DNA from: Chloroflexota bacterium
GTDB taxonomy: Bacteria > Chloroflexota > Dehalococcoidia > Lucifugimonadales > JACPCL1
Direction of reading: 5' to 3'
Length of the DNA stretch: 17,570 nucleotides
Assembly: GCA_016210395.1 (NCBI GenBank)
Contig: JACQUI010000099.1
Location: forward strand, 1 to 17,570
Below are positions 5,767 to 12,762 of the stretch, one piece after another. A model generated the notes under the pieces. The model made no database searches and was not told where the DNA came from. It saw only the letters and a list, made by a program, of their open reading frames with translations. The translations under genes and the position numbers were made by a program. Numbering within the stretch: position 1 is the first letter of the stretch; each line of letters starts with the position of its first letter.

Positions 5767-7188
5767 CTATCGAGCGGAGTAGGCCTTGGTCGTTCCAACA
5801 GGAAGAGACGCGTCTTCCGGGTAGGCCTCTATGCCGTGCTCCGGCACGTCCAGGCCCTCCAGCTCCTCCTCGCGGGAGGCGCGTAGGCCCATGGTTTTCT
5901 TCAGCGCAAAGAAGAGCACGAAGCCGGTGCCCAGGCCCCAGGCGGTCACCGCAACCATGCTGATGAGCTGCGCCACGATCTGCCCCGTCTCGCCGACGAT
6001 GAGGCCCGAGACGCCGCCGTAGGTGCCATCGGCGAAGACGCCCACCGCTAGCAAGCCCAGGAGGCCGCCCGCGCCGTGGACACCGAACGCGCCGACCACG
6101 TCGTCAATCTTCAGCTTCTTCTCGATGAAGGCAGAGGCGGCCTGTTGCACCACAGGCGCGATGGCGCCGATGACCACGGCCGCCCAGGGTGCCACGTAGG
6201 CGCAGGGCGCGGTGATGGCGACCAGGCCAGCCAGCGCGCCGTTGCACGCGGCGATGACGTCGGCCTTGCCCGTGCGGGCGATGCTCATGTACAGGGCCAC
6301 TACGGCGCCCGTCACGCCCGCAAGGAAGGTGTTCACTGCAATGACCGAGATGCGCAGGTCCGTAGCCGCCAGAGTGCTGCCGGGGTTGAACCCGAACCAC
6401 CCGAAGAACAGGATGAATGTCCCGACGACGACGTACACCAGGTTGTGCCCCTTGATGGCGTTGGCCCGGCCATCCTTGTCATACTTGCCGATGCGCGGCC
6501 CCACCAGCCACGCGCCCATGAGGCCCACTGTGGCGCCAATGACGTGCACCACGCCCGATCCAGCGAAGTCCTTCGCGCCTGCGCCGAAGGGCAAGGTGGC
6601 CAGCCAGCCCCCGCCCCAGACCCAGTGCCCGTAGATGGGATAGATGACCGCGCCTACGATGAAGCTGTAGGCCAGGTAGGCGTTGATCTTCATGCGCTCG
6701 GCCACCATGCCCGCCACAATGGTGGCGGCGGTGGCGGCGAAGACCATCTGGAAGAACCAGTTCATGATAGTCTTCACGTCATAGGCGTCGCCGCTGAGGA
6801 AGAAGCCGCTCATGCCGGCGAACCAGTTGCCGGAGTCCAGGCCCGATGCAATCGCCGAGCCGCCGAACATGAGGGCGAAGCCAAAGGCCCAGAAGGAGAT
6901 ACCGGTAAGGCAGAAGTCCATGAAGGACTTGGTCATGTAGTTGACGGTGTGCTTGGCGCGCAGCAGGCCCGCGCCCAGGAGGGCAAAGCCCGGCTGCATG
7001 AAGAAGACCAGGAACGCCGTCAGCAGCGTCCAGGCCATGTTCAAGCCGGCGTTGGGGTCGGCGGCAAGCGTCTCGGCGCCGTTGGCGTCCGCAGCCAGCG
7101 CCAGCCCTGCAGAGAGCAGGAATATTGCCAGCCCCAGCGCCACAAACAAAACAGCCTTGACCTTTCGTAGCCCCAAAATACGTAACAT
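5767..7188 (-). CDS. amt: Ammonium transporter Amt with signal peptide, copy 1
   Basis: This 473-aa Amt channel belongs to a different subtype from the neighbouring copy. ATG 7188 follows AAGGAGGAAGC. The N-terminus (MLRILGLRKVKAVLFVALG then a hydrophobic run ending ALA|ADANG) looks like a cleaved signal peptide, as in enteric AmtB, which leaves the mature N-terminus outside. Motifs are GAGLLRAKHTVNYMTKSFMDF, FFQMVFAATAATIVAGMVAERMK (split over two spans), His188 in IYGHWVWGGGWL, His371 in FGVHGAGG, Asp207 in AKDFAG, and the C-tail RASREEELEGLDVPEHGIEAY. A GlnR-type box lies 54 nt upstream. No PII gene follows directly; the next genes belong to the miniprotein-amt2-PII unit after a palindrome. 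Confidence 0.97.
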   Translation of the reverse strand: MLRILGLRKVKAVLFVALGLAIFLLSAGLALAADANGAETLAADPNAGLNMAWTLLTAFLVFFMQPGFALLGAGLLRAKHTVNYMTKSFMDFCLTGISFWAFGFALMFGGSAIASGLDSGNWFAGMSGFFLSGDAYDVKTIMNWFFQMVFAATAATIVAGMVAERMKINAYLAYSFIVGAVIYPIYGHWVWGGGWLATLPFGAGAKDFAGSGVVHVIGATVGLMGAWLVGPRIGKYDKDGRANAIKGHNLVYVVVGTFILFFGWFGFNPGSTLAATDLRISVIAVNTFLAGVTGAVVALYMSIARTGKADVIAACNGALAGLVAITAPCAYVAPWAAVVIGAIAPVVQQAASAFIEKKLKIDDVVGAFGVHGAGGLLGLLAVGVFADGTYGGVSGLIVGETGQIVAQLISMVAVTAWGLGTGFVLFFALKKTMGLRASREEELEGLDVPEHGIEAYPEDASLPVGTTKAYSAR

Positions 7189-7242
7189 TGCTTCCTCCTT
7201 GGTGGTAAGTGCATTTACACCAGTTCATGATGCCTACGTAGT

Positions 7243-7280
7243 GTTACGGGCCGATTGCGCGGGCGTTAAGGATTTGTTAC
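7243..7280 (-). promoter_or_regulatory. GlnR-type operator, box 3 (amt1)
   Basis: On the minus strand the half-sites are GTAAC, TTAAC, GCAAT, GTAAC at exact 11-bp spacing (plus-strand starts 7243, 7254, 7265, 7276). Two inner half-sites have one or two mismatches, so this box is weaker than boxes 1 and 2. GGCATCAT follows at the same distance as in box 2. It lies in the divergent region shared with the glnR-like gene, so autoregulation is possible but not shown. Confidence 0.75.
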
Positions 7281-7351
7281 AAGTTTCACAGACCGCCGTG
7301 CCGCAGGTAGGATGGCATCGCCTGCCGACTGGCGCCCCCTCTGACCTTTGG

Positions 7352-7357
7352 TATACT
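7352..7357 (+). promoter_or_regulatory. Possible -10 hexamer for the glnR-like gene
   Basis: TATACT matches the -10 consensus in five of six bases, but no good -35 lies 16-18 nt upstream. It would give a leader of about 130 nt that carries the repeat hairpins at 7411-7479. Confidence 0.3.
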
Positions 7358-7410
7358 GGTGGCTATGCGCGCGGGCGCGGGCCGGACCATCGTTCGGCGC
7401 AGGGCACTGC

Positions 7411-7479
7411 CCCCTCTCCTGCGGGAGAAGGGGAGGAATGTGGGGGACACCTCACACCCCCGGCAGGGCTCCTCCCTGC
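7411..7479. repeat. Degenerate multi-hairpin C/G-rich repeat upstream of glnR
   Basis: Contains TCTCC-TGC-GGGAGA (7415-7428), GGGGG/CCCCC (7442-7446 with 7457-7461) and GCAGGG/CCCTGC (7463-7468 with 7474-7479). It resembles the element at 1251-1335 (GGAGGAATG then a G-run). It ends only 15 nt before the regulator's ATG. Confidence 0.4.
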
Positions 7480-7494
7480 ACAAGCTAACATCGT

Positions 7495-8172
7495 ATGTCG
7501 TACAACCTGGCCATCTTCACTAAGGACGGCGAACCGGACGGCGACCTCCTGCGCGCGCTGGAGGAGGAGGGCCTGACCTACGCCCTGGTGGCGGAGCTTG
7601 ACGAGGTCACCAAGGAGCACCAGGCGGCCCTCATTGACCTGAGCGTCTCGCCCCAGCGCGACGTGCCTCCCCTGGGGCAGCGCTGCCAGGAGCTCTCCAT
7701 CCCTCTGCTGTGCGCGCTCACGCCCCGCAACATGACGCGGTACGACCACTCCTGGGGGGCCACAGACTTCTTCCTCTTGCCCCCGCGCGCGGGGGAGGTT
7801 ACTGCGCGCATCCGGCAGGCCACGCGCCAGGGTACGGCCCAGAACGGCGAAAAAGTGCTGGAAGCAGGCGGCCTGCGCATTGACCTGGAGCGGTACGAGG
7901 TGTTCAACCACGGGCGGCGGGTGCAGCTTACCTTCAAGGAGTACCAGCTCCTGTGCCTGCTGGCCTCAAGTCCCGGCAGGGTCTTCTCCCGCGAGACGCT
8001 GCTGCACCAGATCTGGGAGTACGATTACTTTGGGGGCACGCGGACGGTGGACGTCCATATCCGCCGGCTGCGAAGCAAGGTGGAGGACCCCGGCCAGACC
8101 TACATCGAGACGGTGTGGAACGTCGGCTACCGCTTCCGCGAGCAGCCGGCCACGGGCGGTGGGGGCGCGTGA
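7495..8172 (+). CDS. glnR: OmpR-family nitrogen regulator, GlnR type
   Basis: This 225-aa protein has a receiver-like domain (about 1-110) and a winged-helix DNA-binding domain (about 128-220). The receiver is degenerate: no acidic pair after strand 1 (LAIFTKDG), only Asp48 in AALIDLS, and no Lys on strand 5 (DFFLLPP), so phosphorylation by a histidine kinase is doubtful; no kinase gene is adjacent. Actinobacterial GlnR has the same traits. The recognition region (LTFKEYQLLCLLASSPGRVF, and YDYFGGTRTVDVH followed by RRLRSK, NVGYRF) matches GlnR almost word for word from memory. In-frame TAA at 7486-7488 forces the start to ATG 7495, which has no Shine-Dalgarno. It is divergent from amt1, and three GlnR-type boxes lie in this locus, which supports its role. 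A generic PhoB-like regulator is the alternative. Confidence 0.85.
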   Translation: MSYNLAIFTKDGEPDGDLLRALEEEGLTYALVAELDEVTKEHQAALIDLSVSPQRDVPPLGQRCQELSIPLLCALTPRNMTRYDHSWGATDFFLLPPRAGEVTARIRQATRQGTAQNGEKVLEAGGLRIDLERYEVFNHGRRVQLTFKEYQLLCLLASSPGRVFSRETLLHQIWEYDYFGGTRTVDVHIRRLRSKVEDPGQTYIETVWNVGYRFREQPATGGGGA

Positions 8173-8264
8173 GGAGCAGTCCCTCTGCCCCAGCGTCTCG
8201 GGGCGCTCCGTGAGATGAAAAGGCTGGGACCGCCAGGACATCAGTCCGTAAAGGGTCGTCCTGC

Positions 8265-8296
8265 GGCTCTGTCCTCCCCTACGGGAGGACAGAGCC
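8265..8296 (+). terminator. Hairpin after the glnR-like gene
   Basis: A perfect 14-bp stem, GGCTCTGTCCTCCC (8265-8278) and GGGAGGACAGAGCC (8283-8296), has a CTAC loop and is followed by TGTTTC. It lies 92 nt past the regulator's stop and before marC. The U tract is short, so it may instead be a repeat palindrome. Confidence 0.6.
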
Positions 8297-8384
8297 TGTT
8301 TCATCGTCACAAAGCCTCCGTTCCTGCTGGACAGGCAAAGCGGACGCCGCGTAGCATGGCTGCAAGCCCAGCATAGGCGGCTCT

Positions 8385-8987
8385 ATGTTCGCAACCTTCT
8401 TGCAGCACCTACAGGACTTCCACCTCGTCTTCATTCCGCTGTTCATCGCCATGGACCCGCTGGGCGTGCTGCCCTTCGTAGTGGGTATCCTGGAGCCTAT
8501 GGCAGGCAACCGCCGTGGCCCGGTCATACGGGTGGCGATGATTACCGGCACGGCCATCGGGATAGCGTTCCTCGCCCTGGGACGGGCGGTGTTCACCCTG
8601 CTGGGCATAGACGTATCGGACTTCCTCATCGCAGGGGGCGTGGTGCTGTTCGTCCTGGCCCTGCGGGACATGACATCGGCGACGCGGGAGCAGCCGGTGG
8701 CGCCCGATGAGCTGCTGGGGGTGGTGCCCATCGGGACCCCGCTGCTAGTGGGGCCGGCGGCGATCTCGCTGCTCATCTTGCTGGTGGGGCAGTACGTCCT
8801 GTGGCTGGTGTTGCTGGCCTTCCTGGCGAATATCCTGGTTGCGTGGGCCATACTGCTGTCGGCGCGTCGGCTGCAGGGCCTGCTGGGCGTGGGCGGCCTG
8901 CGCGCCTTCTCCAAGGTAGCGAGCCTCTTGCTGGCGGCCATCGCCGTGCAGCTTATCCGGCGCGGTGTGCAGGCGGCGCTGGGGTAA
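8385..8987 (+). CDS. MarC family (UPF0056) integral membrane protein
   Basis: The 200-aa product has six predicted membrane spans and the family signatures FIPLFIAMDPLGVLPF near the N-terminus, a middle AGGVVLFVLALRDM helix, and IGTPLLVGPAAISLLI in the second half. The family is a member of the LysE-like transporter group; its physiological substrate is not known, and the old link to multiple antibiotic resistance has not held up. The length matches the family. The ATG at 8385 has only a weak AGGCGG upstream. The gene is convergent with the lipoprotein gene, with just two bases between the stop codons. Confidence 0.9.
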   Translation: MFATFLQHLQDFHLVFIPLFIAMDPLGVLPFVVGILEPMAGNRRGPVIRVAMITGTAIGIAFLALGRAVFTLLGIDVSDFLIAGGVVLFVLALRDMTSATREQPVAPDELLGVVPIGTPLLVGPAAISLLILLVGQYVLWLVLLAFLANILVAWAILLSARRLQGLLGVGGLRAFSKVASLLLAAIAVQLIRRGVQAALG

Positions 8988-8989
8988 AG

Positions 8990-9478
8990 TTATTGCGCTC
9001 GTACACGCATTTCCCCCTTCAGCGTTCCGTAGGCAAAGGACACAAGGTACTCCCCTGCCGCGTCATACCAGTGGATGACCTCAAAAGACCGCCTGAACTT
9101 GAAGTCGGGTTGCCAGTTGGGGCACTCAGACAGGGTTATCCGGACTTCCCCATCTCCGAAGTCCCATCGCTCATCCTGGCAGTGCATCTCCGGCGCGCTA
9201 TCGGGCCCGCCAATGATGCGCGTCTCGAAGCGGCCGGAGCGCGAGTTCTCGTAAGGCGTCCACGTGAGCTCCATTCGGTACTGCGCCAGGGGGTCGGCCA
9301 ATACGTCTGAAGTTGGGGTCTCTACGGGAGCGGCGGCTGTCTCCGCTGAGGGCGTCGCCGTGACCGTGGCGGCGTCGGAGCTTTGCGGCTGGGGCTGTTC
9401 CTCCCGCCGGCACGCCAACGTCACAAGCATACTTATCGCAACGAGGACGCCCACTCGAACGGCGATACCTGAATGCAT
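8990..9478 (-). CDS. Putative lipoprotein with PKD-like domain
   Basis: The 162-aa product starts at ATG 9478, four nt after the DUF4349 gene's stop, with AGGAGGAG as ribosome site inside that gene's end. A hydrophobic signal (about residues 3-22, ending LVTLAC) is followed by a charged and then low-complexity Ser/Thr/Ala/Pro linker, typical of a lipoprotein tethered to the membrane; Thr at -3 makes the lipobox imperfect. The C-terminal part has WDFGDGEV and then HWYDAAGEYLVSF, the two hallmarks of a PKD-type beta sandwich (W-x-FGDG and H-x-Y-x-x-x-G-x-Y). PKD domains usually mediate extracellular protein or sugar contacts. The precise function is unknown. Cotranscription with the DUF4349 protein suggests a shared envelope role. 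Confidence 0.75.
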   Translation of the reverse strand: MHSGIAVRVGVLVAISMLVTLACRREEQPQPQSSDAATVTATPSAETAAAPVETPTSDVLADPLAQYRMELTWTPYENSRSGRFETRIIGGPDSAPEMHCQDERWDFGDGEVRITLSECPNWQPDFKFRRSFEVIHWYDAAGEYLVSFAYGTLKGEMRVRAQ

Positions 9479-9482
9479 CCCT

Positions 9483-10781
9483 CTACTCCTCCTCCGCGCC
9501 ACGGCGCTTGCCCAGCCGGTACAGGCCGAACATCGCAAGCGCCACGATGACCACCGCCGCGCCGCCCCCCGCCCACAGGGCGATGGCCAGCACCCTGTCC
9601 CACGTGCCTTCCGGCTCAGGCTCCACCAGTGCCACAAACACGTTGGCGTCGGGAGTCTTCGCCTGCTGCTTGCCCGGCTTCCCCTCGCGGACCTCCTTGG
9701 AGAGCACCGCGCCCTCGCCCTCGATCTCCGTCACGGCCTGGGTGAAGTCCTTGGTGAAGACCCGGAAGGAGATGTCGGCTCGGGACCTGCCCTGGCGGGT
9801 GGAGACGAAGATGCTGTCGATCTCGCCGTTCAGGCGGGCGGCCAGGGCCTTGACGGCGTCGGCGCTGGCGGCGGCCCGCTCGACCTCTACCGTCAGTGCG
9901 CCCTGAGGAGGCTGCCCGATGTCCAGGCCCGGCGGGACGAGGGAGATGCTGATGCTGGCCAGATCGACGCGGCGCTCCAAGTAGTTAAGCTGCCCCTGGT
10001 ACCGCTCAATGTCGGACCGCACCCGCGAAAGCTCGCGTTCGATGGTGAGGATATCGCTGATCTGCTGGGCCTTGCCCAGGAGGGCCAGGAGGCTGATCTC
10101 TTCTGCCAGGAGGCTCTTGAGGCGGGCCTGGAGGTCGATGAACTGGTCGGTCACGTCCTGTGAGCCCAGGTTCTCGCCCTGCACCTTACCCAGGGCGCGG
10201 AGCTGGTCCAGCGCCTTGTAGAACTCGGGCTGGGGCAGGCGGATAGTAATGTTGGCGAACTGCTTGTCCTCGGAGCCGGAGGAGGAGAGTTGCTCCACGA
10301 AACCACCCAGGCCGGTGGCGATGGCCTGCACCTGGGCAACGGCGGCGGGCACGGCCTCTACCTCCACGGTGAGGCTTGCCTGGGCGATAATCTGGCGCTG
10401 GGCGATCTCCAGGGGCGAGACCTGCTTGTCTGCCGATGTGATGAAGACGGCGGTATCGTTGAAAGCGCCTCCGGCGGAAGGCGCACGGGGCGCGGGGGTG
10501 GGCGTGGGTACAGCCACCGCCGAAGGCCGTGGCGCACCCGTGGAAAGCGGGAACAGGCCGTCATCACCCCTTGGTCCCAATGTGCCCTCAAATGACGCTC
10601 CGCTGTCCCCCGTGGAAAATCGGTCGCCCTGCACTGCGGCGCTGCGGCTCCACGGCGTGAGGGCCAGCGCGGCCACGACGGGCACTGCGATGACCAGGAA
10701 GAGGATGGCGGCGGCGACGACGATCAGCTTCCGGTTGGAGCGGCGGGCCGGTGGGCGGGGTGAAGCAGGTTGCTGGGCCAT
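9483..10781 (-). CDS. DUF4349 domain membrane protein
   Basis: The 432-aa product starts at ATG 10781 behind GGGAGGG. It has an N-terminal membrane span (about 19-42, LIVVAAAILFLVIAVPVVAAL), a Pro/Thr-rich linker, and then the DUF4349 domain. That domain has a beta region (ASLTVEVEAVPAAVAQVQAI, GGFVEQLSSSG, FANITIRLPQPEF), a coiled coil (about 220-290, with SDILTIERELSRVRSDIERY), a second beta region, and a C-terminal span (WAGGGAAVVIVALAMFGLYR) with a basic end. DUF4349 proteins are often annotated as lipoproteins or sensors of unknown function. The domain probably lies outside the membrane between the two spans. It heads a two-gene operon with the PKD-like lipoprotein and is divergent from the epimerase-like gene. 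Function not assigned. Confidence 0.85.
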   Translation of the reverse strand: MAQQPASPRPPARRSNRKLIVVAAAILFLVIAVPVVAALALTPWSRSAAVQGDRFSTGDSGASFEGTLGPRGDDGLFPLSTGAPRPSAVAVPTPTPAPRAPSAGGAFNDTAVFITSADKQVSPLEIAQRQIIAQASLTVEVEAVPAAVAQVQAIATGLGGFVEQLSSSGSEDKQFANITIRLPQPEFYKALDQLRALGKVQGENLGSQDVTDQFIDLQARLKSLLAEEISLLALLGKAQQISDILTIERELSRVRSDIERYQGQLNYLERRVDLASISISLVPPGLDIGQPPQGALTVEVERAAASADAVKALAARLNGEIDSIFVSTRQGRSRADISFRVFTKDFTQAVTEIEGEGAVLSKEVREGKPGKQQAKTPDANVFVALVEPEPEGTWDRVLAIALWAGGGAAVVIVALAMFGLYRLGKRRGAEEE

Positions 10782-10957
10782 GGGGTCCCTCCCGTGTTTT
10801 TGTTCCTGTAATAGAGACGTACGGGGCGTCGGATTTGTTCCGCAGGGCCTGTACGGGCGATGCGGTAGTTTCCCTGGGCCTGCAGGGATTGTACATCGAA
10901 CACGATGAAGAAGGTGGCAACACCCTGCGAATCCGCCAAGACGCGTTATCCTTCCTG

Positions 10958-11959
10958 GTGTATGATGGTTCGGGGTGGATAGGCTGGAGGCCAAAGGAGC
11001 CGAGTACGAGCAGGGTACTGGTCACGGGAGCCACGGGCTTCGTGGGCCGGCACGTGGTGCAGGCGCTGGCCGAGCGGGGCCACACCGTCCGCGCCGTGGG
11101 CCGCAGCAAGGGACGGGAAGGCGTCGTTGCGGGCGTCCGTGTGGAGCTTGCCTACGCCGACGTCACTGAGGCGGCGTCCTGGAAAGCCGCGATGGAAGGC
11201 GTGGACGCCGTGGTGCACCTGGTGGCCATCATCAAGGAGCGCCGTGGCATGACCTTCGACGCCGTCAACCACGTGGGGACTGGCAACGTCGCGGCCGCAG
11301 CAAAAGAGGCGGGGGTCCGCTCCTTCGTCCAGCTCAGCGCCGTGGGCGCGTCCGATAGCCCAGACCTTCCCTACCTCCGCTCCAAATGGCAGGGGGAGCA
11401 GGCCCTTGCCCAGAGCGGCGTCCCGTTCACGGTGCTGCGAAGCTCGCTGGTATTCGGGCCAGGCGACGAGTTCATCAATACCCTTGCGGGCGTCGTCAAA
11501 GCCTTTCCCATCGTGCCTGTGGCCGGGGACGGCGCCACCAAGTTCCAGCCCATCCACGTCATGGACATTTCCCGCTGCATCGCCGACGCCGTGGAGCGGG
11601 AGGACATGCAGGGCAAGACGCTGGAGGTCGGCGGGCCTGAGATTCTGACCTACAACCAGATTGTGGACACTATCGCCCTCACCTACTTCTTGCAGCGATG
11701 GAAGCTGCACGTGCCCCTGGGCATCATGCGTGTGCTGGTGTGGATGATGGAGCGAATGCTGCCCAACCCGCCCGTGACCATGCACCAGCTCGATATGCTT
11801 GCCCTGGACAACGTGGCCCGCTTGGGCGCGGTTGACGAGGCTTTTGGCTTCAAACCTCGCCCACTTCACGGTAACATAGACTACATTAAGCGCATCACCT
11901 ACGGGGATGCCTGCCGCATCGCTCTGGGCTTCATGCCGCAGCACATCCGCGACCACTAG
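10958..11959 (+). CDS. NAD(P)-binding epimerase/dehydratase-like protein (NDUFA9-like atypical SDR)
   Basis: The extended Rossmann fold is clear: the nucleotide loop VLVTGATGFVGRHVV begins the domain, followed by ADVTEAASWKAAMEGVDAVVHL, the strand FVQLSAVGA, the YLRSK Tyr-x3-Lys pair, and FTVLRSSLVFGPGDEF. The C-terminal half (GDGATKFQPIHVMDISRCI, EVGGPEILTYNQI) fits the NDUFA9-like/complex-I-associated atypical SDR group, whose substrates are mostly unknown. The start is uncertain. GTG 10958 is the only standard start codon near the fold but has no ribosome site. A TATGAT -10-like hexamer overlaps it, and AGGAG occurs at about 10990 just before an ACG codon at 11000. The true N-terminus may thus be at 11000 with a rare start. 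A strong hairpin with T5 follows at 12055-12101. Confidence 0.85.
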   Translation: MYDGSGWIGWRPKEPSTSRVLVTGATGFVGRHVVQALAERGHTVRAVGRSKGREGVVAGVRVELAYADVTEAASWKAAMEGVDAVVHLVAIIKERRGMTFDAVNHVGTGNVAAAAKEAGVRSFVQLSAVGASDSPDLPYLRSKWQGEQALAQSGVPFTVLRSSLVFGPGDEFINTLAGVVKAFPIVPVAGDGATKFQPIHVMDISRCIADAVEREDMQGKTLEVGGPEILTYNQIVDTIALTYFLQRWKLHVPLGIMRVLVWMMERMLPNPPVTMHQLDMLALDNVARLGAVDEAFGFKPRPLHGNIDYIKRITYGDACRIALGFMPQHIRDH

Positions 11960-12012
11960 GCTATCGGGCTGGGGCCACGCCTGGGCTTGCCATTTCCGCA
12001 GGCCTACACGTA

Positions 12013-12041
12013 TTGACGGAAACACAATGGCTGATTATCAT
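12013..12041 (+). promoter_or_regulatory. Sigma70-type promoter before the NYN gene
   Basis: TTGACG (12013-12018), 17 nt, TATCAT (12036-12041). Predicted transcription start is near 12048, just ahead of the terminator-like hairpin at 12055-12101. Confidence 0.6.
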
Positions 12042-12054
12042 AAGGTTGAATCTT

Positions 12055-12101
12055 CCCCACCCTTTGATCACCCAATAAGTGGTCAAACTGGTGGGGTTTT
12101 T
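12055..12101 (+). terminator. Intrinsic terminator / possible attenuator
   Basis: CCCCACC (12055-12061) pairs with GGTGGGG (12090-12096) and TTTGATCAC (12063-12071) with GTGGTCAAA (12079-12087, one wobble), followed by TTTTT (12097-12101). It can end the epimerase transcript. As it also lies right after a good promoter, it would act as an attenuator for the NYN gene or yield a short RNA of about 54 nt. Confidence 0.75.
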
Positions 12102-12117
12102 CTTGCTGGTGAATGCC

Positions 12118-12716
12118 GTGTCTAGGGTCGCCGTATTCATAGACGCTCAGAACATGTATAGAGGAGCCAGAAGAGCTTTCTTTCAAGACACTGCGCACTA
12201 TACTTTTGGCCAGTTTTTCCTGCGAGCCTGGCTCACTTCGTAGCACTCCAGAGCCCAAGCAGTGGACCGCCTTTTGAGGTTGAGGCCCGAATCTACACAG
12301 GCAGACCAGACCCACGTAAGGAGCCAAAGTCCTACGCCGCACACATGCGACAATGTACAGCGTGGGAGAAGGCCGGAGCGAAGGTATTCGCCAGATCACT
12401 GAGATACCCCACTAGCTGGCCTCAAGAGAAGGCACAAGAAAAGGGCATTGACGTTTTGCTGGCAATAGACTTCATCCGTCTGGGTATGGAAGACACGTAC
12501 GATGTCGCTATCCTCGCTTCTACCGACACGGACCTCGTCCCAGCCTTGGAGTTTATTCTGAATAGGCCTCTATCAAAGAAGGTTGAGGTCGCTGCATGGT
12601 GGAGTCAAAAGGCCACGAACTATCTGAGAGTAAAAGGGCATTCGGTTTGGTGCCACAGACTCGACTTGAGGGCCTTTAACACTGTATCGGATAAGAGGGA
12701 CTACACCCTTCCATAG
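12118..12716 (+). pseudogene. NYN domain (LabA/PIN-like) protein, frameshifted
   Basis: Two reading frames together encode one NYN-domain protein, a PIN-like fold linked to RNA cleavage. The first frame (GTG 12118 or an earlier TTG/GTG, to TAG 12241) gives RVAVFIDAQNMYRGARRAFF with the catalytic-type Asp. The second frame (open from before 12219 to TAG 12714-12716) gives FEVEARIYTGRPDPRKEP, KGIDVLLAIDFI and the Asp cluster ASTDTDLVPALEF. The break is at the T5 run 12214-12218 (QFF then frame shift); one more T would join the frames as FGQFFPASLAHFVAL. It may be a true mutation, a sequencing or assembly error, or slippage. Codon use is AT-richer than the neighbours, suggesting acquisition by transfer. 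It lies between the epimerase gene and folC. Confidence 0.75.
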
Positions 12717-12762
12717 ACTTTCACCGGGTGATCATCATTCCCCTCAAGTCGGGAAAGCGTTC

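Noticed and set aside
6076..7170. 364-aa plus-strand frame opposite amt1
   Set aside because: His/Asp/Gln-rich composition is typical of the antisense of a membrane protein gene; no ribosome site or family match.
7520..7860. Regulator as a classical two-component response regulator
   Set aside because: The receiver lacks the acidic pair and the conserved Lys, and no histidine kinase gene is nearby.
10751..10957. N-terminal 69-residue extension of the epimerase-like protein from ATG 10751
   Set aside because: It would overlap the start of the divergent DUF4349 gene and precedes the Rossmann fold with unrelated sequence.
10946..12025. 359-aa minus-strand frame opposite the epimerase-like gene
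   Set aside because: Shadow of the Rossmann-fold gene; it also runs through the promoter and terminator-like region.
12345..12716. Stand-alone 123-aa gene starting at ATG 12345
   Set aside because: That Met lies inside the NYN domain (YAAHMRQCTAWEKAG); homology continues upstream in the same frame.
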